Positions 26,287-35,838 of a DNA stretch of 64,000 nucleotides are shown in pieces. The translations under genes were made by a program, and so were the position numbers. The DNA is from Gammaproteobacteria bacterium (GTDB lineage: Bacteria > Pseudomonadota > Gammaproteobacteria > UBA6186 > Azoamicaceae). Location: positions 23,434 to 87,433 of the forward strand of contig JAUIIV010000005.1 of assembly GCA_030431675.1 (NCBI GenBank), written 5' to 3'. Positions within the stretch are counted from its first letter, which is position 1; the number at the start of each line of letters is the position of its first letter. The notes under the pieces were generated by a model. It worked only from the letters and a program-made list of their open reading frames with translations, did not search any database and was not told the DNA's origin.

Positions 26287-28677
26287 ATGCGCAGAACAGC
26301 TCTTTTTTTGTTAGTCTTATTAACTATTATTCCCGGACTTGTATGGGCAGATGTCTTTACGCCACATGCCGGCGACAAGTCAGTAGAGTTTCTTGGAAAA
26401 ATATTAGGCAATAGAGTTGGAGCGTTATATCTTGGCGGGACACCTTCTCCAATCCTGCTAAGCATGTTTGAGAAGTTCAACGCAGCTATAGTCTGCATTG
26501 GCACTATCATTGTGTCTTATGTAGGTTTAGTCTCTACCATTAATACCGCCCAAGAAGGAAAAACTATGGGACGTAAATTTGCGTCCATATGGATCCCATT
26601 GCGTGCTGTACTAGGTATGGCGGTATTAGTCCCCACCCCCGCCTCTGGGTATTCAGTTGTACAAGTTTTAGTGATGTGGATAATTTTACATGGCGTTGGT
26701 GCAGCCGATCACATCTGGAATGGAATTTTAGGTGATCTAAGCAGCGGTTTATCTCCGATGCGACAATTAGAGTTTGATGAAGCAAACCCTGTGCAACAAG
26801 TGCTAAAACAAGAGATACGTGCTCAAGCAGTAGAGCTTAGTGAAGCAGTACTTAATTCCGCTACCTGCGTTACCGCTTTTCGCACATTTAGCAATAAACC
26901 AGAGCTAGTAATTTCGCCCCCTACTAGTCCAGGTGTAGTAGCAGGTAAGAAAATAAAATTATACGATAATAAACCTACAGTAAGCATACAACCCAATGAA
27001 GTTAACTTAAATGGCACGATTTATGTTGGGGTACCTGGTGATGAAAAATTTGCTGATGTATGTGGCCGGTATAATATTAGCGCCACCGTTAATCGTGGTG
27101 AGTGGGATAATCAAGATAAGATTACAGACCGCGAACTACTCAAGCAAGCACGTAATATCTATCAAACAAAGGTCATGGCTTTGAAAGCAATGTTCGACAC
27201 TAGCATCAAACTAGCTCGTGACATTGTTGACCAAGATACTAAGCCACGCGATGCAAATAATCGTTTGGCTGCTATCCCTGAGGTACCGGTACAACCAATC
27301 GGATACAGAAACCAACTAATTAATATTTATACAACAGAAATGTCACGACTAGTACGTCCCGAAGAAATAGAGGCAACCCAGGATATAGTACGTCAAGGAC
27401 AACAAAGTGGTTGGATTGCTGCAGGCTCATACTATTTCTCTTTTAATAAAATTAGGCGCTTACAATTCTTTGATGACATTACTAAACCACCGCAACCACA
27501 GAACGTACCTATGTGTACTTTAGAATCACACTGCGTAGGATCATTACCAGCTGGCTCAAAACAACTTAATGCCGATATTAGAGAGCATTTAAAATATCCA
27601 GATGAGAAAAACTTCATTGCTACTCGTTTATGGGATGCCAACGTCTATATAAGCAAAGATAGAGGGACTGCTGTAGACCAATTAGATTTGGGGGCACAAG
27701 ATATCCCTATCGCGGCACCAGATGGACAAGAAGATGATGATCGCTTAAATATGCGCCGAGATATGAATCAAGTGCAAAAAGATTTACTTGGTAACCTAGT
27801 TAATTTAATGAATGGCACACATTCTACACTTGGTCTGCCAGAAAATACTGACCCATTGATTGCACAAGCGGCTTTTGGTGGACTTATCATGTGGGAAACT
27901 GAAAAGGCAATATATCAAAGCCTGGAAGCTGAAGATTATATTCGCCGCTTAGAAGCAGAAAGAATTGAAATACTACCAGAGCATCGCGATACCTTTACCA
28001 AAATTATGCAGCGTGGACAATTTTTACTAAGTATTTATGGCGTACTGTGGGTAATTGGAGCGACATTAGCAATTTACGTACCCTTAGTACCTTATATGAT
28101 GTTTGCAGTAGGAGTCGTAGGTTGGTTTTTATTAGTAATTGAGGCCGTAGTTGCTGCGCCAATCTTAGCCTTAAGCTTTATCCTACCCTCTGGAGAAGAG
28201 TTAGGTAAAATTATGCAAGGTGCGATGATTTTATTAAATATAGTATTGCGACCTAGCTTAATGTTATTCGGTTTTATTCTAGCTGCACGTTTGTATGGTG
28301 TTGTTATAGAGTTTATTAACTTTGGATTGGTTAGCAACATTTCTAACCTAGACTCTGGTGGCAGCATGTTCGCCTGGGCAGGAATCTTAGCCTTGTATGG
28401 AGCATTTATTGTAACCTTAGCCAATAAATGTTTTGCCTTGATATATGGTTTACCAGATAAGATATTACGCTGGATGGGTGGTGCTCCTGAGCATACTGAT
28501 GCTTCACAGGATTTATATCAAACTAAAGGCGGTATGAGTAAAGGCACAGATGCTATCAATAAATTATCGCAAGGTTACGCTGAGCGTAGCTTAAACCAAG
28601 CACGGGTGCGCGGAAACCAGACTTTGCCACCTCCAACACCAATAAGCAAAGAAGAAGCCGAAGACGACAATAACTAA
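26287..28677 (+). CDS. dotA: Dot/Icm inner-membrane protein DotA, copy 1
   Basis: Polytopic DotA/TraY-family protein, 796 residues, required for assembly or function of the type IVB channel. A signal peptide (ALFLLVLLTIIPGLVWA) precedes DKSVEFLGKILG. A helix and VSTINTAQEGKTMGRKFASIW follow, then a large periplasmic domain (~150-560) containing VCGRYNISATV and GWIAAGSYYFSFNK, and a C-terminal cluster of about five helices ending at LPDKILRWMGG. The tail is hydrophilic. A second, clearly related copy lies at 29240-31735, with icmV between. It is divergent from icmW. Confidence 0.92.
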   Translation: MRRTALFLLVLLTIIPGLVWADVFTPHAGDKSVEFLGKILGNRVGALYLGGTPSPILLSMFEKFNAAIVCIGTIIVSYVGLVSTINTAQEGKTMGRKFASIWIPLRAVLGMAVLVPTPASGYSVVQVLVMWIILHGVGAADHIWNGILGDLSSGLSPMRQLEFDEANPVQQVLKQEIRAQAVELSEAVLNSATCVTAFRTFSNKPELVISPPTSPGVVAGKKIKLYDNKPTVSIQPNEVNLNGTIYVGVPGDEKFADVCGRYNISATVNRGEWDNQDKITDRELLKQARNIYQTKVMALKAMFDTSIKLARDIVDQDTKPRDANNRLAAIPEVPVQPIGYRNQLINIYTTEMSRLVRPEEIEATQDIVRQGQQSGWIAAGSYYFSFNKIRRLQFFDDITKPPQPQNVPMCTLESHCVGSLPAGSKQLNADIREHLKYPDEKNFIATRLWDANVYISKDRGTAVDQLDLGAQDIPIAAPDGQEDDDRLNMRRDMNQVQKDLLGNLVNLMNGTHSTLGLPENTDPLIAQAAFGGLIMWETEKAIYQSLEAEDYIRRLEAERIEILPEHRDTFTKIMQRGQFLLSIYGVLWVIGATLAIYVPLVPYMMFAVGVVGWFLLVIEAVVAAPILALSFILPSGEELGKIMQGAMILLNIVLRPSLMLFGFILAARLYGVVIEFINFGLVSNISNLDSGGSMFAWAGILALYGAFIVTLANKCFALIYGLPDKILRWMGGAPEHTDASQDLYQTKGGMSKGTDAINKLSQGYAERSLNQARVRGNQTLPPPTPISKEEAEDDNN

Positions 28678-28779
28678 AACAATTGATGTAGAAAGGTCTT
28701 GCTCACATAGTTGCAACCTATACAAGCGGATCTGTTTAGGTTGATATATAATAAACAGTAAAGTTATGGAGGAGTAGCA

Positions 28780-29223
28780 ATGGGTTTTCTTTCGGGTCTT
28801 AAGGGCGTAGGCGGAACAATATTTAATTTCCGTGTCACAAATTGGTTAGGCTTAGAAAGTTTAAAAGATGTCACTGGCCAAGTTGGTGACACAGCTAAAT
28901 CAGTGTTTACTCCTGAACAAGCTGAGCAAGCAGAAACATTTGATGAAGCTTTAGCAAGACTTGGCTTGACCCCACAAGATTTACAAGCGCGTAAGCAAGA
29001 GTTTATGCGTTTAATGATTATCTATATTTTAGTAGCCGCGGCTCTATTTTTGTACAGCTTATATATTGCAATTGTACATAAAAACTTACTTGGTTTTTTT
29101 ATGGGCTTATCTATTACCCTATTTGCCCTCACCTTTGCCTTTAGGTATCACTTTTGGATTTATCAAATTAATCATAAAAAACTAGGATGTACTTTTAAAG
29201 ATTGGTTTTTGGACAAGGACTAA
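28780..29223 (+). CDS. icmV: Dot/Icm protein IcmV
   Basis: Small inner-membrane protein of the type IVB system, 147 residues (151 in L. pneumophila). The N-terminal half is soluble (FNFRVTNWLGLESLKDVTGQ). Two membrane helices lie at about 78-100 and 105-123 (LMIIYILVAAALFLYSLYIAI; LLGFFMGLSITLFALTFAF), then a short tail HFWIYQINHKKLGCTFKDWF that is typical of the family. Strong ribosome site (GGAGGAG). It precedes dotA2 by 16 bases, the Legionella icmV-dotA order; the extra dotA lies upstream. Confidence 0.9.
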   Translation: MGFLSGLKGVGGTIFNFRVTNWLGLESLKDVTGQVGDTAKSVFTPEQAEQAETFDEALARLGLTPQDLQARKQEFMRLMIIYILVAAALFLYSLYIAIVHKNLLGFFMGLSITLFALTFAFRYHFWIYQINHKKLGCTFKDWFLDKD

Positions 29224-29239
29224 ATATACAAGGAATGTT

Positions 29240-31735
29240 ATGTATAGACTCCTGGCTTATATAGCTCTACTATTGGTTTCGCCCCAAGTTTTTGGTGGTG
29301 TTTTTGATCCCCCTCCCACTGATAAATCAGTAGAATTATTAGGAATAATTTTTGGTGCAACAGTAGGTGATATCTACCTCGGCGGCGCCACAAATTCTGC
29401 CCTTTCTGAAATCATGGAGAAGTTCAACTTCATCATCGTAACCGCGGGTTTAATTGTAGTCTCATATGCTGGGATCATGTCAACTATCAATACTGCCCAA
29501 GAAGGTACAGTAATGGGTAAAAAATGGTCGGCAATTTGGGTACCAATGCGCTCAATAATTGGCATGCTATTGATGGTGCCAAGCCCAGGTACTGGCTATT
29601 CTATGATCCAAGTAACGGTAATGTGGATTGTATTACAAGGTGTGGGAGCCGCTGATCAATTATGGACCATCCTATTAGAAAATTTGGCAGTTGGTAATAG
29701 TGCTTCTATGGGAACAAAAGCCCTAGATCCAGGCAAGGCCCTACCTATAGCTACTAACGGTGAAGAATTAGCTAAACAGCTACTCGCCCATGCCATATGT
29801 TTAGAAATCTATCATCTAGCCTCTAAACTACCGGTAGGCCCCACTCCACCATTGGCAACAGTTGATAAAATTGGCAACCTTGCATGGCTTGCACAAACTG
29901 ATCACCAAGGTGCAGGTGACTGGGTCGCAAATAATGGTAGCAAAGTAAAATTTTATAGAGAGCAAACTCAAGATGCTACGATAAGTAATAGCGTTCTTTC
30001 AGGACCAACTGGCCCCAACAACAATGATTTTCCTGCAACTAAAGGCGCAGATGCCAAAGGTAGGGCAATGTTCGGAGATAGCACTGATAATAGTGAGTAT
30101 GCGCAAGTATGTGGGCGGGTAGATGTAACTGGTACTGTGTGGTACAACGACTTCTTAAATGCAGACATCAATAACTGGGAAGATAACATACCGGGTGAAA
30201 ATGAAGTCAAAAAAGCTGCACAGAATATGTACGACATAAAGCAGCAAGCTATTTCTACGATGCTTACCACGCTACAACCATTAGCTGAAGAAATAGTTAA
30301 CGGCGATATAACCCCAAATGACCCAGGTGCAGCCAAGGTGTATCTCGATAATGCCAAGGAAGCTTATATTGCATTATTATCTGGTCTATCGGTTCCAGTT
30401 GAGACTGGTGATGTTAATAGAACAATGATAGATTTGGGTATTCAAGATGGTTGGATTACAGCTGGTTCCTATTACTTTACCTTTAATAAAGTACTAACCT
30501 CAGAGACATTTTATGATGTGATTAATAAAGTAAATAATGTATCTCTAGAGGCTTGTTTAGAATGTGATCCGCCATCATATGCTAGCTGCTTGCCCACCAA
30601 ATTAGCTGGTGATGGCTCGTGTGCATCAGAGAATTTCTTAAAAGGATTTAAACGTTACGACTTTGAGCTTGCCAAGTATCTACAAGATCAAACAGCTCTG
30701 ATCATCAGAAATATGAATGCAAACAGCAATATTATTGATGTCAAGCACGGAGAAAGTGCTGGTGAAGTGCTAGGATTAATCGCTGTTGGTAATACCCAGG
30801 TAATGGAAGGGTTAGCAAATTTATTAGAAGGTGATGGTGGCGAACCATTACTAGCCCATGCCGCATTTGGTCGTTCAATGATGATTGCAGCAGAGGTGCT
30901 ATGGTTTATAATTGTAGGCTTAACTATTGGGGTTAGTGTTGCCACAGGATTTATCCCGTTTGTTAGTGCCGGTGCAGCAATTACCTTATCATTTGTAAGT
31001 ACTGTATTTGCTATGGTAATACCCCTACTAGGTATGATGTGGACTATGGGTGCTACACTAGCAATTTACCTACCATTTATTCCTTACATGATATTTACTG
31101 TTACAGCACTTGGGTGGTTATTAACAGTCGTTGAATCAGTTATTGCCGCACCACTAATTGCCTTAGGTTTAGTGATCCCTGCTGGTGATGAAATGGGTAA
31201 ATTAAGTACTGCATTAATGTTGCTCGCCAATATTTTCTTAAGACCAATGTTAATGATCTTTGGATTTATCTTAGCTGCTAATGTTTATAAAGCAGCAATT
31301 ACTTTAGTAGATTATGGCATGTCCGTAGTAATTGCCGAAGTAAATGCTAATACTGCATTCTCTTGGGTTGCTATCATAGTAGTCTATGTATCATTTATCT
31401 TGAGTTTGGCTAATACTAGTTTCTCATTAATATACGCAGTACCAGATAAAATTCTGCGCTGGTTAGGCCACTCCGGTGAAGGAACTAATATGGATGCTAT
31501 GAACAAAGCAGAGGGCATGTCTAAAGGTGGTATAAGCCATATGGGCGGTGAAATTGGTAAATCTGGTATGGCAGCTGGAGGTAAGATGAGTAAAAGCGCA
31601 GACGGCGCTGCCAATAATCTTGCTGCAGGGGTCGCCTCAGGTGCAAAATCAAAAGACCACCAGAAAGGCATAGATAGATTCTTAGGAGGTGATGCTTCTA
31701 AAGGACGTGGAAAGACACCACCCCCTACTGAATAG
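29240..31735 (+). CDS. dotA: Dot/Icm inner-membrane protein DotA, copy 2
   Basis: Second DotA-family protein, 831 residues, same layout as copy 1: signal peptide (LAYIALLLVSPQVFG), DKSVELLGIIFGATVGDIYLGG, MSTINTAQEGTVMGKKWSAIWVPMRS, a periplasmic domain with VCGRVDVTGTV and GWITAGSYYFTFNK, a C-terminal helix cluster, and VPDKILRWLGHSGEG. The tail is Gly/Ala/Lys-rich (MSKGGISHMGGEIGKSGM onwards), unlike copy 1. The periplasmic part differs most between the copies. Position after icmV makes this the positional equivalent of Legionella dotA; copy 1 is the extra one. Confidence 0.92.
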   Translation: MYRLLAYIALLLVSPQVFGGVFDPPPTDKSVELLGIIFGATVGDIYLGGATNSALSEIMEKFNFIIVTAGLIVVSYAGIMSTINTAQEGTVMGKKWSAIWVPMRSIIGMLLMVPSPGTGYSMIQVTVMWIVLQGVGAADQLWTILLENLAVGNSASMGTKALDPGKALPIATNGEELAKQLLAHAICLEIYHLASKLPVGPTPPLATVDKIGNLAWLAQTDHQGAGDWVANNGSKVKFYREQTQDATISNSVLSGPTGPNNNDFPATKGADAKGRAMFGDSTDNSEYAQVCGRVDVTGTVWYNDFLNADINNWEDNIPGENEVKKAAQNMYDIKQQAISTMLTTLQPLAEEIVNGDITPNDPGAAKVYLDNAKEAYIALLSGLSVPVETGDVNRTMIDLGIQDGWITAGSYYFTFNKVLTSETFYDVINKVNNVSLEACLECDPPSYASCLPTKLAGDGSCASENFLKGFKRYDFELAKYLQDQTALIIRNMNANSNIIDVKHGESAGEVLGLIAVGNTQVMEGLANLLEGDGGEPLLAHAAFGRSMMIAAEVLWFIIVGLTIGVSVATGFIPFVSAGAAITLSFVSTVFAMVIPLLGMMWTMGATLAIYLPFIPYMIFTVTALGWLLTVVESVIAAPLIALGLVIPAGDEMGKLSTALMLLANIFLRPMLMIFGFILAANVYKAAITLVDYGMSVVIAEVNANTAFSWVAIIVVYVSFILSLANTSFSLIYAVPDKILRWLGHSGEGTNMDAMNKAEGMSKGGISHMGGEIGKSGMAAGGKMSKSADGAANNLAAGVASGAKSKDHQKGIDRFLGGDASKGRGKTPPPTE

Positions 31736-31738
31736 GCT

Positions 31739-31756
31739 GAAGCGCTTACGCGCTTC
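31739..31756. terminator. Hairpin between convergent genes
   Basis: GAAGCGC, loop TTAC, GCGCTTC, starting four bases after the dotA2 stop and 12 bases before the stop of the opposing gene. No U-run follows, so termination strength is uncertain, but it fits a two-way stop. Confidence 0.5.
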
Positions 31757-31767
31757 CTTGGAACTAC

Positions 31768-32613
31768 TTAACCGCCAAGGCCAGGCATTCCTGGACCAGC
31801 TCTAACCGGTCCACTTGGCTGTGCAAATCCAGCACCAGGATCAACATTTCCATTACCCTGTGGACGCTGTCTACCCATCTGTTTCATATACTCATCTGTA
31901 GGATCACTAAAATCTGGTTTGAAAAAGACACTTGGATATCTTTCTAACCATATAGGCTCCAAAACTTCAGCCTCTACTAATGCATTAATTAAAGCACCCA
32001 ACCTCTTCAGCGCATCAAACATTGCTTGAGAAAAAGCTTTCTCTGTAGCTTGATAAACCAAGTTGCCATATTCATCGTAACTGTTATGCTGTTGTGCAGA
32101 CATTCCTGGACGTAACTTGCGTCCAAAATCTTGCAACAAATCCTTCTTTAAATTATGCACAATATCCGCAAAAATCTGATCTGCTTTTGTCAGTTGTGCA
32201 AGACGATTACACAGGTCATTATAAGCTGCTAGCTTTTGATCGCTCTCTTTTATTTCAGCAATTCTATTTAGTTCTTCTTGCACTTCAGGAGAAAGAGCTC
32301 CCAAAGCTTTCAAACAGCTTGCAAGACCCTTCATACCATTATTATTTGCTGCCTTGCTCCCCAGATCCCTAATCCAGCCAAGGATTAAATAAGACTTTTC
32401 ATCAAACTTTTTCAATGCAGGGATAAGGTCATCTTTAATGACGATATCGTTTGTATTAGCAAATTCTTGAACCGCGGCTGCCTCATCAGGCCCTACCACT
32501 TTTTGGAGTTTCTTACTAAAGAATTCCTTATTGCGTTCTTCAACTGAAGGACCAGCCCCTCTTTTAAAATGTGTCAATAATTCTGGGGTAGCTTGCACAT
32601 CTTCTAAAGCCAT
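31768..32613 (-). CDS. Hypothetical helical protein, candidate effector
   Basis: A 281-residue protein without a recognised domain. It is mostly helical, for example LKALGALSPEVQEELNRIAEIKESDQKLAAYNDLCNRL. The C-terminal ~40 residues are Gly/Pro/Gln-rich and look disordered (PQGNGNVDPGAGFAQPSG, ending GMPGLGG). No signal peptide or membrane helix. It stands alone on the minus strand between dotA2 and another unknown gene. Position in the Dot/Icm island and the eukaryote-like low-complexity tail make it a candidate substrate, which is inference only. Confidence 0.65.
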   Translation of the reverse strand: MALEDVQATPELLTHFKRGAGPSVEERNKEFFSKKLQKVVGPDEAAAVQEFANTNDIVIKDDLIPALKKFDEKSYLILGWIRDLGSKAANNNGMKGLASCLKALGALSPEVQEELNRIAEIKESDQKLAAYNDLCNRLAQLTKADQIFADIVHNLKKDLLQDFGRKLRPGMSAQQHNSYDEYGNLVYQATEKAFSQAMFDALKRLGALINALVEAEVLEPIWLERYPSVFFKPDFSDPTDEYMKQMGRQRPQGNGNVDPGAGFAQPSGPVRAGPGMPGLGG

Positions 32614-32759
32614 AACATTCCTCCCGTATTTTTCTGCCGCAGCACGGCGCTTTACCTATTTTTTGTTAGGTGTATTAGAACATATTAAAGTATACCTGTC
32701 AATAGTTATTTGATTGGCTTGTTAAGGGTGTTGGTGCACCTAGCGAGTAATAATTACCA

Positions 32760-34424
32760 TCAATTATTGATACGTTTAGTACTCGTAGTACTCGGCGGGG
32801 AAACAGATCGTTGTTTCTCCTCCTGTGCGGCAGGTTCCTTGTTTGCAGCTGCTGCTGCAAATTCTGGGTGCCTCTCAGTCAAAGCTTCCTGTGTTACCTG
32901 AGCAGTATTCATCCCTAATCCCGTTGCAGTACCCCTCTGACTCAACCCCCCTGGTGGCTCCGCATTTGCAGCTGTCCGTAGATTTCCAGAGCGTTCTCCT
33001 AAAGATGCTGAACTTGGAGATGTACTTACACTCGTAGTAGCGCTACTTGCAACTGATGGAGATGGCTGAGGCCCAACTGCTGCTTCAAGACTAGCTGCAG
33101 TTGATGGGACTGGCGCTGGAGTAACAGGCTGATTTGCACCAAGGGTAGCGTCAGCTGCTTGCGGAGCAGCTGAAGTAACTGGTTGATTTGCATCAAGGGT
33201 AGCCCCAGGAGCACCTGCTTGTTGATTAGGTATATTTGGCTCTAATGTAGCGGCAGAGCCTTTAGGAGCAACAGAGAGATCATCAGTTGCCTTATTACTC
33301 ATCCCTCGATCCATAGCTAATTCTAGTAATCTTCTAGGTAGCATCGCTTTAGACTGTTCATTTTCGAGCATTTGATACATAGCTTGGGCTAACTCTTGGC
33401 TACTGGCATGGGGAGTTAACAGCTCATACGGCAAAGCCTGAACACCATGATTAACCGCCATACTCAACCATTCTTTTGCTTGATCTTTACTGTAAGCTAG
33501 AGACATTGTGGCACACAATAAGCAAACTGAACCTTGTACTGCCTCAACAGGCTTATTAAGCACTCTTGCTGCGACCAAACAGGTAGCAGCTAACAAATAC
33601 CTGGTAGGAGATTTTTCACTTATAAGTAGCAGTATCATATTGTACAACACACTAGCGTTCATCGGATCAAACTGCGCTGGCTCTGTTTCTTGATTAAGAC
33701 TAGGGCGCTCCTTAGCGCTAACATCACTCTCCAATGCTGCCTCTTCACCTTTATCCTTAAGCTTTTGCGGCACCTGTGGTCTTGGAGCTGGCTCTGGTAA
33801 AGTGTCATCAGCAATTTGCTGCTGATATCGTTTTTTCTCATCTAAAGCGGCTTGTTTTTTGCGTATCTCGTTTACTGCATTTTTTTGTGGTTCGTGTGCT
33901 ATCTGCTCTACAGCTTCTGGTGTCATATTCACAACAGTTTGCAGATGTTGATGATGCTGAGTACACAAGTCATTTATTTCTTGTTTATCTTTTGCAATGC
34001 TACCTTGCAACGCAGTATTTAATTCTCCCAACTGTTCTTTATATGTCTTCTCTAAGCTAGCCTTTTCTTCTTCTATAGATGGTTTGTCTTCTTCAGATGC
34101 TTTAGTTAATTTGTCGTTTAATGTAGCTATCTGCTCACGAGTAGCAGCTACCGCTGCACCTATAGCTAAACTTTCATCAGCTTTAATAGCATCAGAGGTT
34201 AGAAAATCATCGAATGCCTTAGTCTCTTCAGGTATAGGAACAGGTGGCGGCTCTGGAGTCGCTGCACCAGGTTGTGAACTAGCAGTACCGCCATCTCCAC
34301 CATCAGCAGCTGCAGCTGCTCCCCTGGGATCAACTACAGTATTCAATGGACCAAATGCATCAGCCTCATTTCCAAAGACTTCATCTGGTGATTGTGGTCC
34401 TTGTCCCCCATCTTCTCCACTCAT
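32760..34424 (-). CDS. Hypothetical protein with Ala/Pro repeats, candidate effector
   Basis: A 554-residue protein from the ATG at 34424 (MSGEDGG). The N-terminal ~75 residues are Gly/Ala/Pro-rich. A charged coiled-coil-like part follows (TREQIATLNDKLTKASEEDKP onward). A hydrophobic-spaced segment (about 260-370) includes YSKDQAKEWLSMAVNHGV, which resembles one Sel1-like repeat. The last 170 residues are low-complexity, with three imperfect repeats beginning ATLEPNIPNQQ, ATLDANQPVT and ATLGANQPVT. It has no signal peptide. No family is recognised; an effector role is inferred from context and composition. Confidence 0.65.
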   Translation of the reverse strand: MSGEDGGQGPQSPDEVFGNEADAFGPLNTVVDPRGAAAAADGGDGGTASSQPGAATPEPPPVPIPEETKAFDDFLTSDAIKADESLAIGAAVAATREQIATLNDKLTKASEEDKPSIEEEKASLEKTYKEQLGELNTALQGSIAKDKQEINDLCTQHHQHLQTVVNMTPEAVEQIAHEPQKNAVNEIRKKQAALDEKKRYQQQIADDTLPEPAPRPQVPQKLKDKGEEAALESDVSAKERPSLNQETEPAQFDPMNASVLYNMILLLISEKSPTRYLLAATCLVAARVLNKPVEAVQGSVCLLCATMSLAYSKDQAKEWLSMAVNHGVQALPYELLTPHASSQELAQAMYQMLENEQSKAMLPRRLLELAMDRGMSNKATDDLSVAPKGSAATLEPNIPNQQAGAPGATLDANQPVTSAAPQAADATLGANQPVTPAPVPSTAASLEAAVGPQPSPSVASSATTSVSTSPSSASLGERSGNLRTAANAEPPGGLSQRGTATGLGMNTAQVTQEALTERHPEFAAAAANKEPAAQEEKQRSVSPPSTTSTKRINN

Positions 34425-34552
34425 ATAGCACACCCCCTAACGATCGCTATCTGGCTAGTTATATGTTTTGGACAATGCTGACTAAAAAAAGTTCCAGTGT
34501 ATATACTCTTTATTGACCTTCATCTTAAAAATTTCCAAATTGAAAGTACAAC

Positions 34553-34580
34553 TTGCAAATTGGGAAAAATAAGTTATACT
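34553..34580 (+). promoter_or_regulatory. Promoter of the DUF4143-type ATPase gene
   Basis: TTGCAA (34553-34558) and TATACT (34575-34580) are spaced by 16 bases, about 30 bases before the ATG at 34610. It also argues against the longer reading frame, which would start with a TTG inside the -35 box. Confidence 0.55.
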
Positions 34581-34609
34581 TAAAGCTGTATATTACCCAG
34601 GGTCATACA

Positions 34610-35776
34610 ATGTTCGTACGGGAATTAAAAAGCCACATTTTAAAAGCAGCTGATAGTTTCTATGCTGTTAGCATCGTAGGACCACGCCAAAGTGGTAAAA
34701 CCACTTTACTCAAACACACATTCCCCACTCACGTATATATCAGCCTAGAAGATCCTGATACAAAGGCACTAATTGCTAACGATCCTAAGGGATTTTTTGC
34801 AGACCCAAATACGAAGTGGATTATTGATGAGGCACAAGAGCACCCTGAACTATTTTCATATCTGCAAGGCCTTATCGATAACAATAAAGTCCACGGTCAG
34901 TTTATCCTATCAGGTTCGAAAAACTTTTTACTAATAGAACAAATCTCACAATCATTGGCTGGCAGAATAGCGGTATTAGAATTATTACCATTATCATACA
35001 AAGAACTTACTACTTTTGGTAATTACGCAGAGAAACCTATTTGGGATTTAGTATACCATGGGCTATACCCCGGGACCTTTGTAAATAATACACCTATTGA
35101 CATGTGGCATAAAAGCTATATTACAACATATCTAGAACGTGATGTAAGGCAATTATTACAGGTCAAAGATATTAGTAAGTTTCATCTATTCTTGCGCCTA
35201 TGTGCTGGCAGAAACGCGCAGATAATAAATATGTCAGAAATCGCTAGTGCATGCGGTACTTCACATACTACTATAGGAGAATGGCTTAGAATCCTAGAGG
35301 CAAGCTATATCATATTTAGGTTACAGCCATATTACCAAAACTTTAATAAAAGATTAGTAAAAAGCCCTAAACTATATTTTTATGACTCTGGTTTAGTCGC
35401 ACACTTGCTAGGTATCGACTCAGCCAAGCATGCAGAAGTACATTCAGCTCGAGGAGCACTATTTGAGGGATTTGTTATTAGCGAAGTTTACAAACAAATT
35501 GTCTCCCAAGGTAAGACACCAAATATCTTTTTTTGGAATGCACATAAAAGTTTTGAGGTCGACCTATTAGTAGAAAAGGGCGAAAAAATATCTGCTATAG
35601 AAATTAAATCTAGCGCAACTCTTAACCCACACTTTATACAAAACGTTAAAAAATGGCTAACTATCCCAGAAAACAACACTAATGCAAAAGGGTACATTAT
35701 ATATGCTGGTGATCAACAAACAACTAACCAACAAATACAACTTATGACTTACAGAAATATTGATAAAATAATTTAG
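34610..35776 (+). CDS. AAA ATPase with DUF4143 domain
   Basis: A 388-residue protein of the ATP-binding AAA_14/DUF4143 family. Walker A is VGPRQSGKTTLLKHTF and Walker B WIIDEAQEHPELF; a sensor-like FILSGSKNFLL follows. The DUF4143 part contains YITTYLERDVRQLLQVKD and NMSEIASACGTSHTTIGEWL. A C-terminal nuclease-like core has FEGFVISEVYKQ, FFWNAHKSFEVDLLVEKG and AIEIKSS, the D-ExK pattern of restriction-like folds. Members are common in bacteria and often mobile; their function is unclear. It is inserted in the cargo segment of the Dot/Icm island, on its own promoter. A degraded relative is at 6410-6650. Confidence 0.88.
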   Translation: MFVRELKSHILKAADSFYAVSIVGPRQSGKTTLLKHTFPTHVYISLEDPDTKALIANDPKGFFADPNTKWIIDEAQEHPELFSYLQGLIDNNKVHGQFILSGSKNFLLIEQISQSLAGRIAVLELLPLSYKELTTFGNYAEKPIWDLVYHGLYPGTFVNNTPIDMWHKSYITTYLERDVRQLLQVKDISKFHLFLRLCAGRNAQIINMSEIASACGTSHTTIGEWLRILEASYIIFRLQPYYQNFNKRLVKSPKLYFYDSGLVAHLLGIDSAKHAEVHSARGALFEGFVISEVYKQIVSQGKTPNIFFWNAHKSFEVDLLVEKGEKISAIEIKSSATLNPHFIQNVKKWLTIPENNTNAKGYIIYAGDQQTTNQQIQLMTYRNIDKII

Positions 35777-35780
35777 CGTT

Positions 35781-35831
35781 GACAACTATCACTCATACAA
35801 ATATCTAAGTACTTGATGTGTGATAGTTGCC
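35781..35831. terminator. Long hairpin between convergent genes
   Basis: GACAACTATCAC (35781-35792) pairs with GTGATAGTTGCC (35820-35831), 11 of 12 positions, with a 27-base loop. It lies between the ATPase stop and the U-box gene's stop and could end transcription both ways, or be the end of a small inserted segment. Confidence 0.5.
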
Positions 35832-35838
35832 AAGCAAT

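Noticed and set aside
28747..28752. TATAAT before icmV as a separate promoter
   Set aside because: A -10 hexamer is present, but no -35 matches at 16-18 bases; icmV may simply be read from the dotA1 transcript, so I did not list it.
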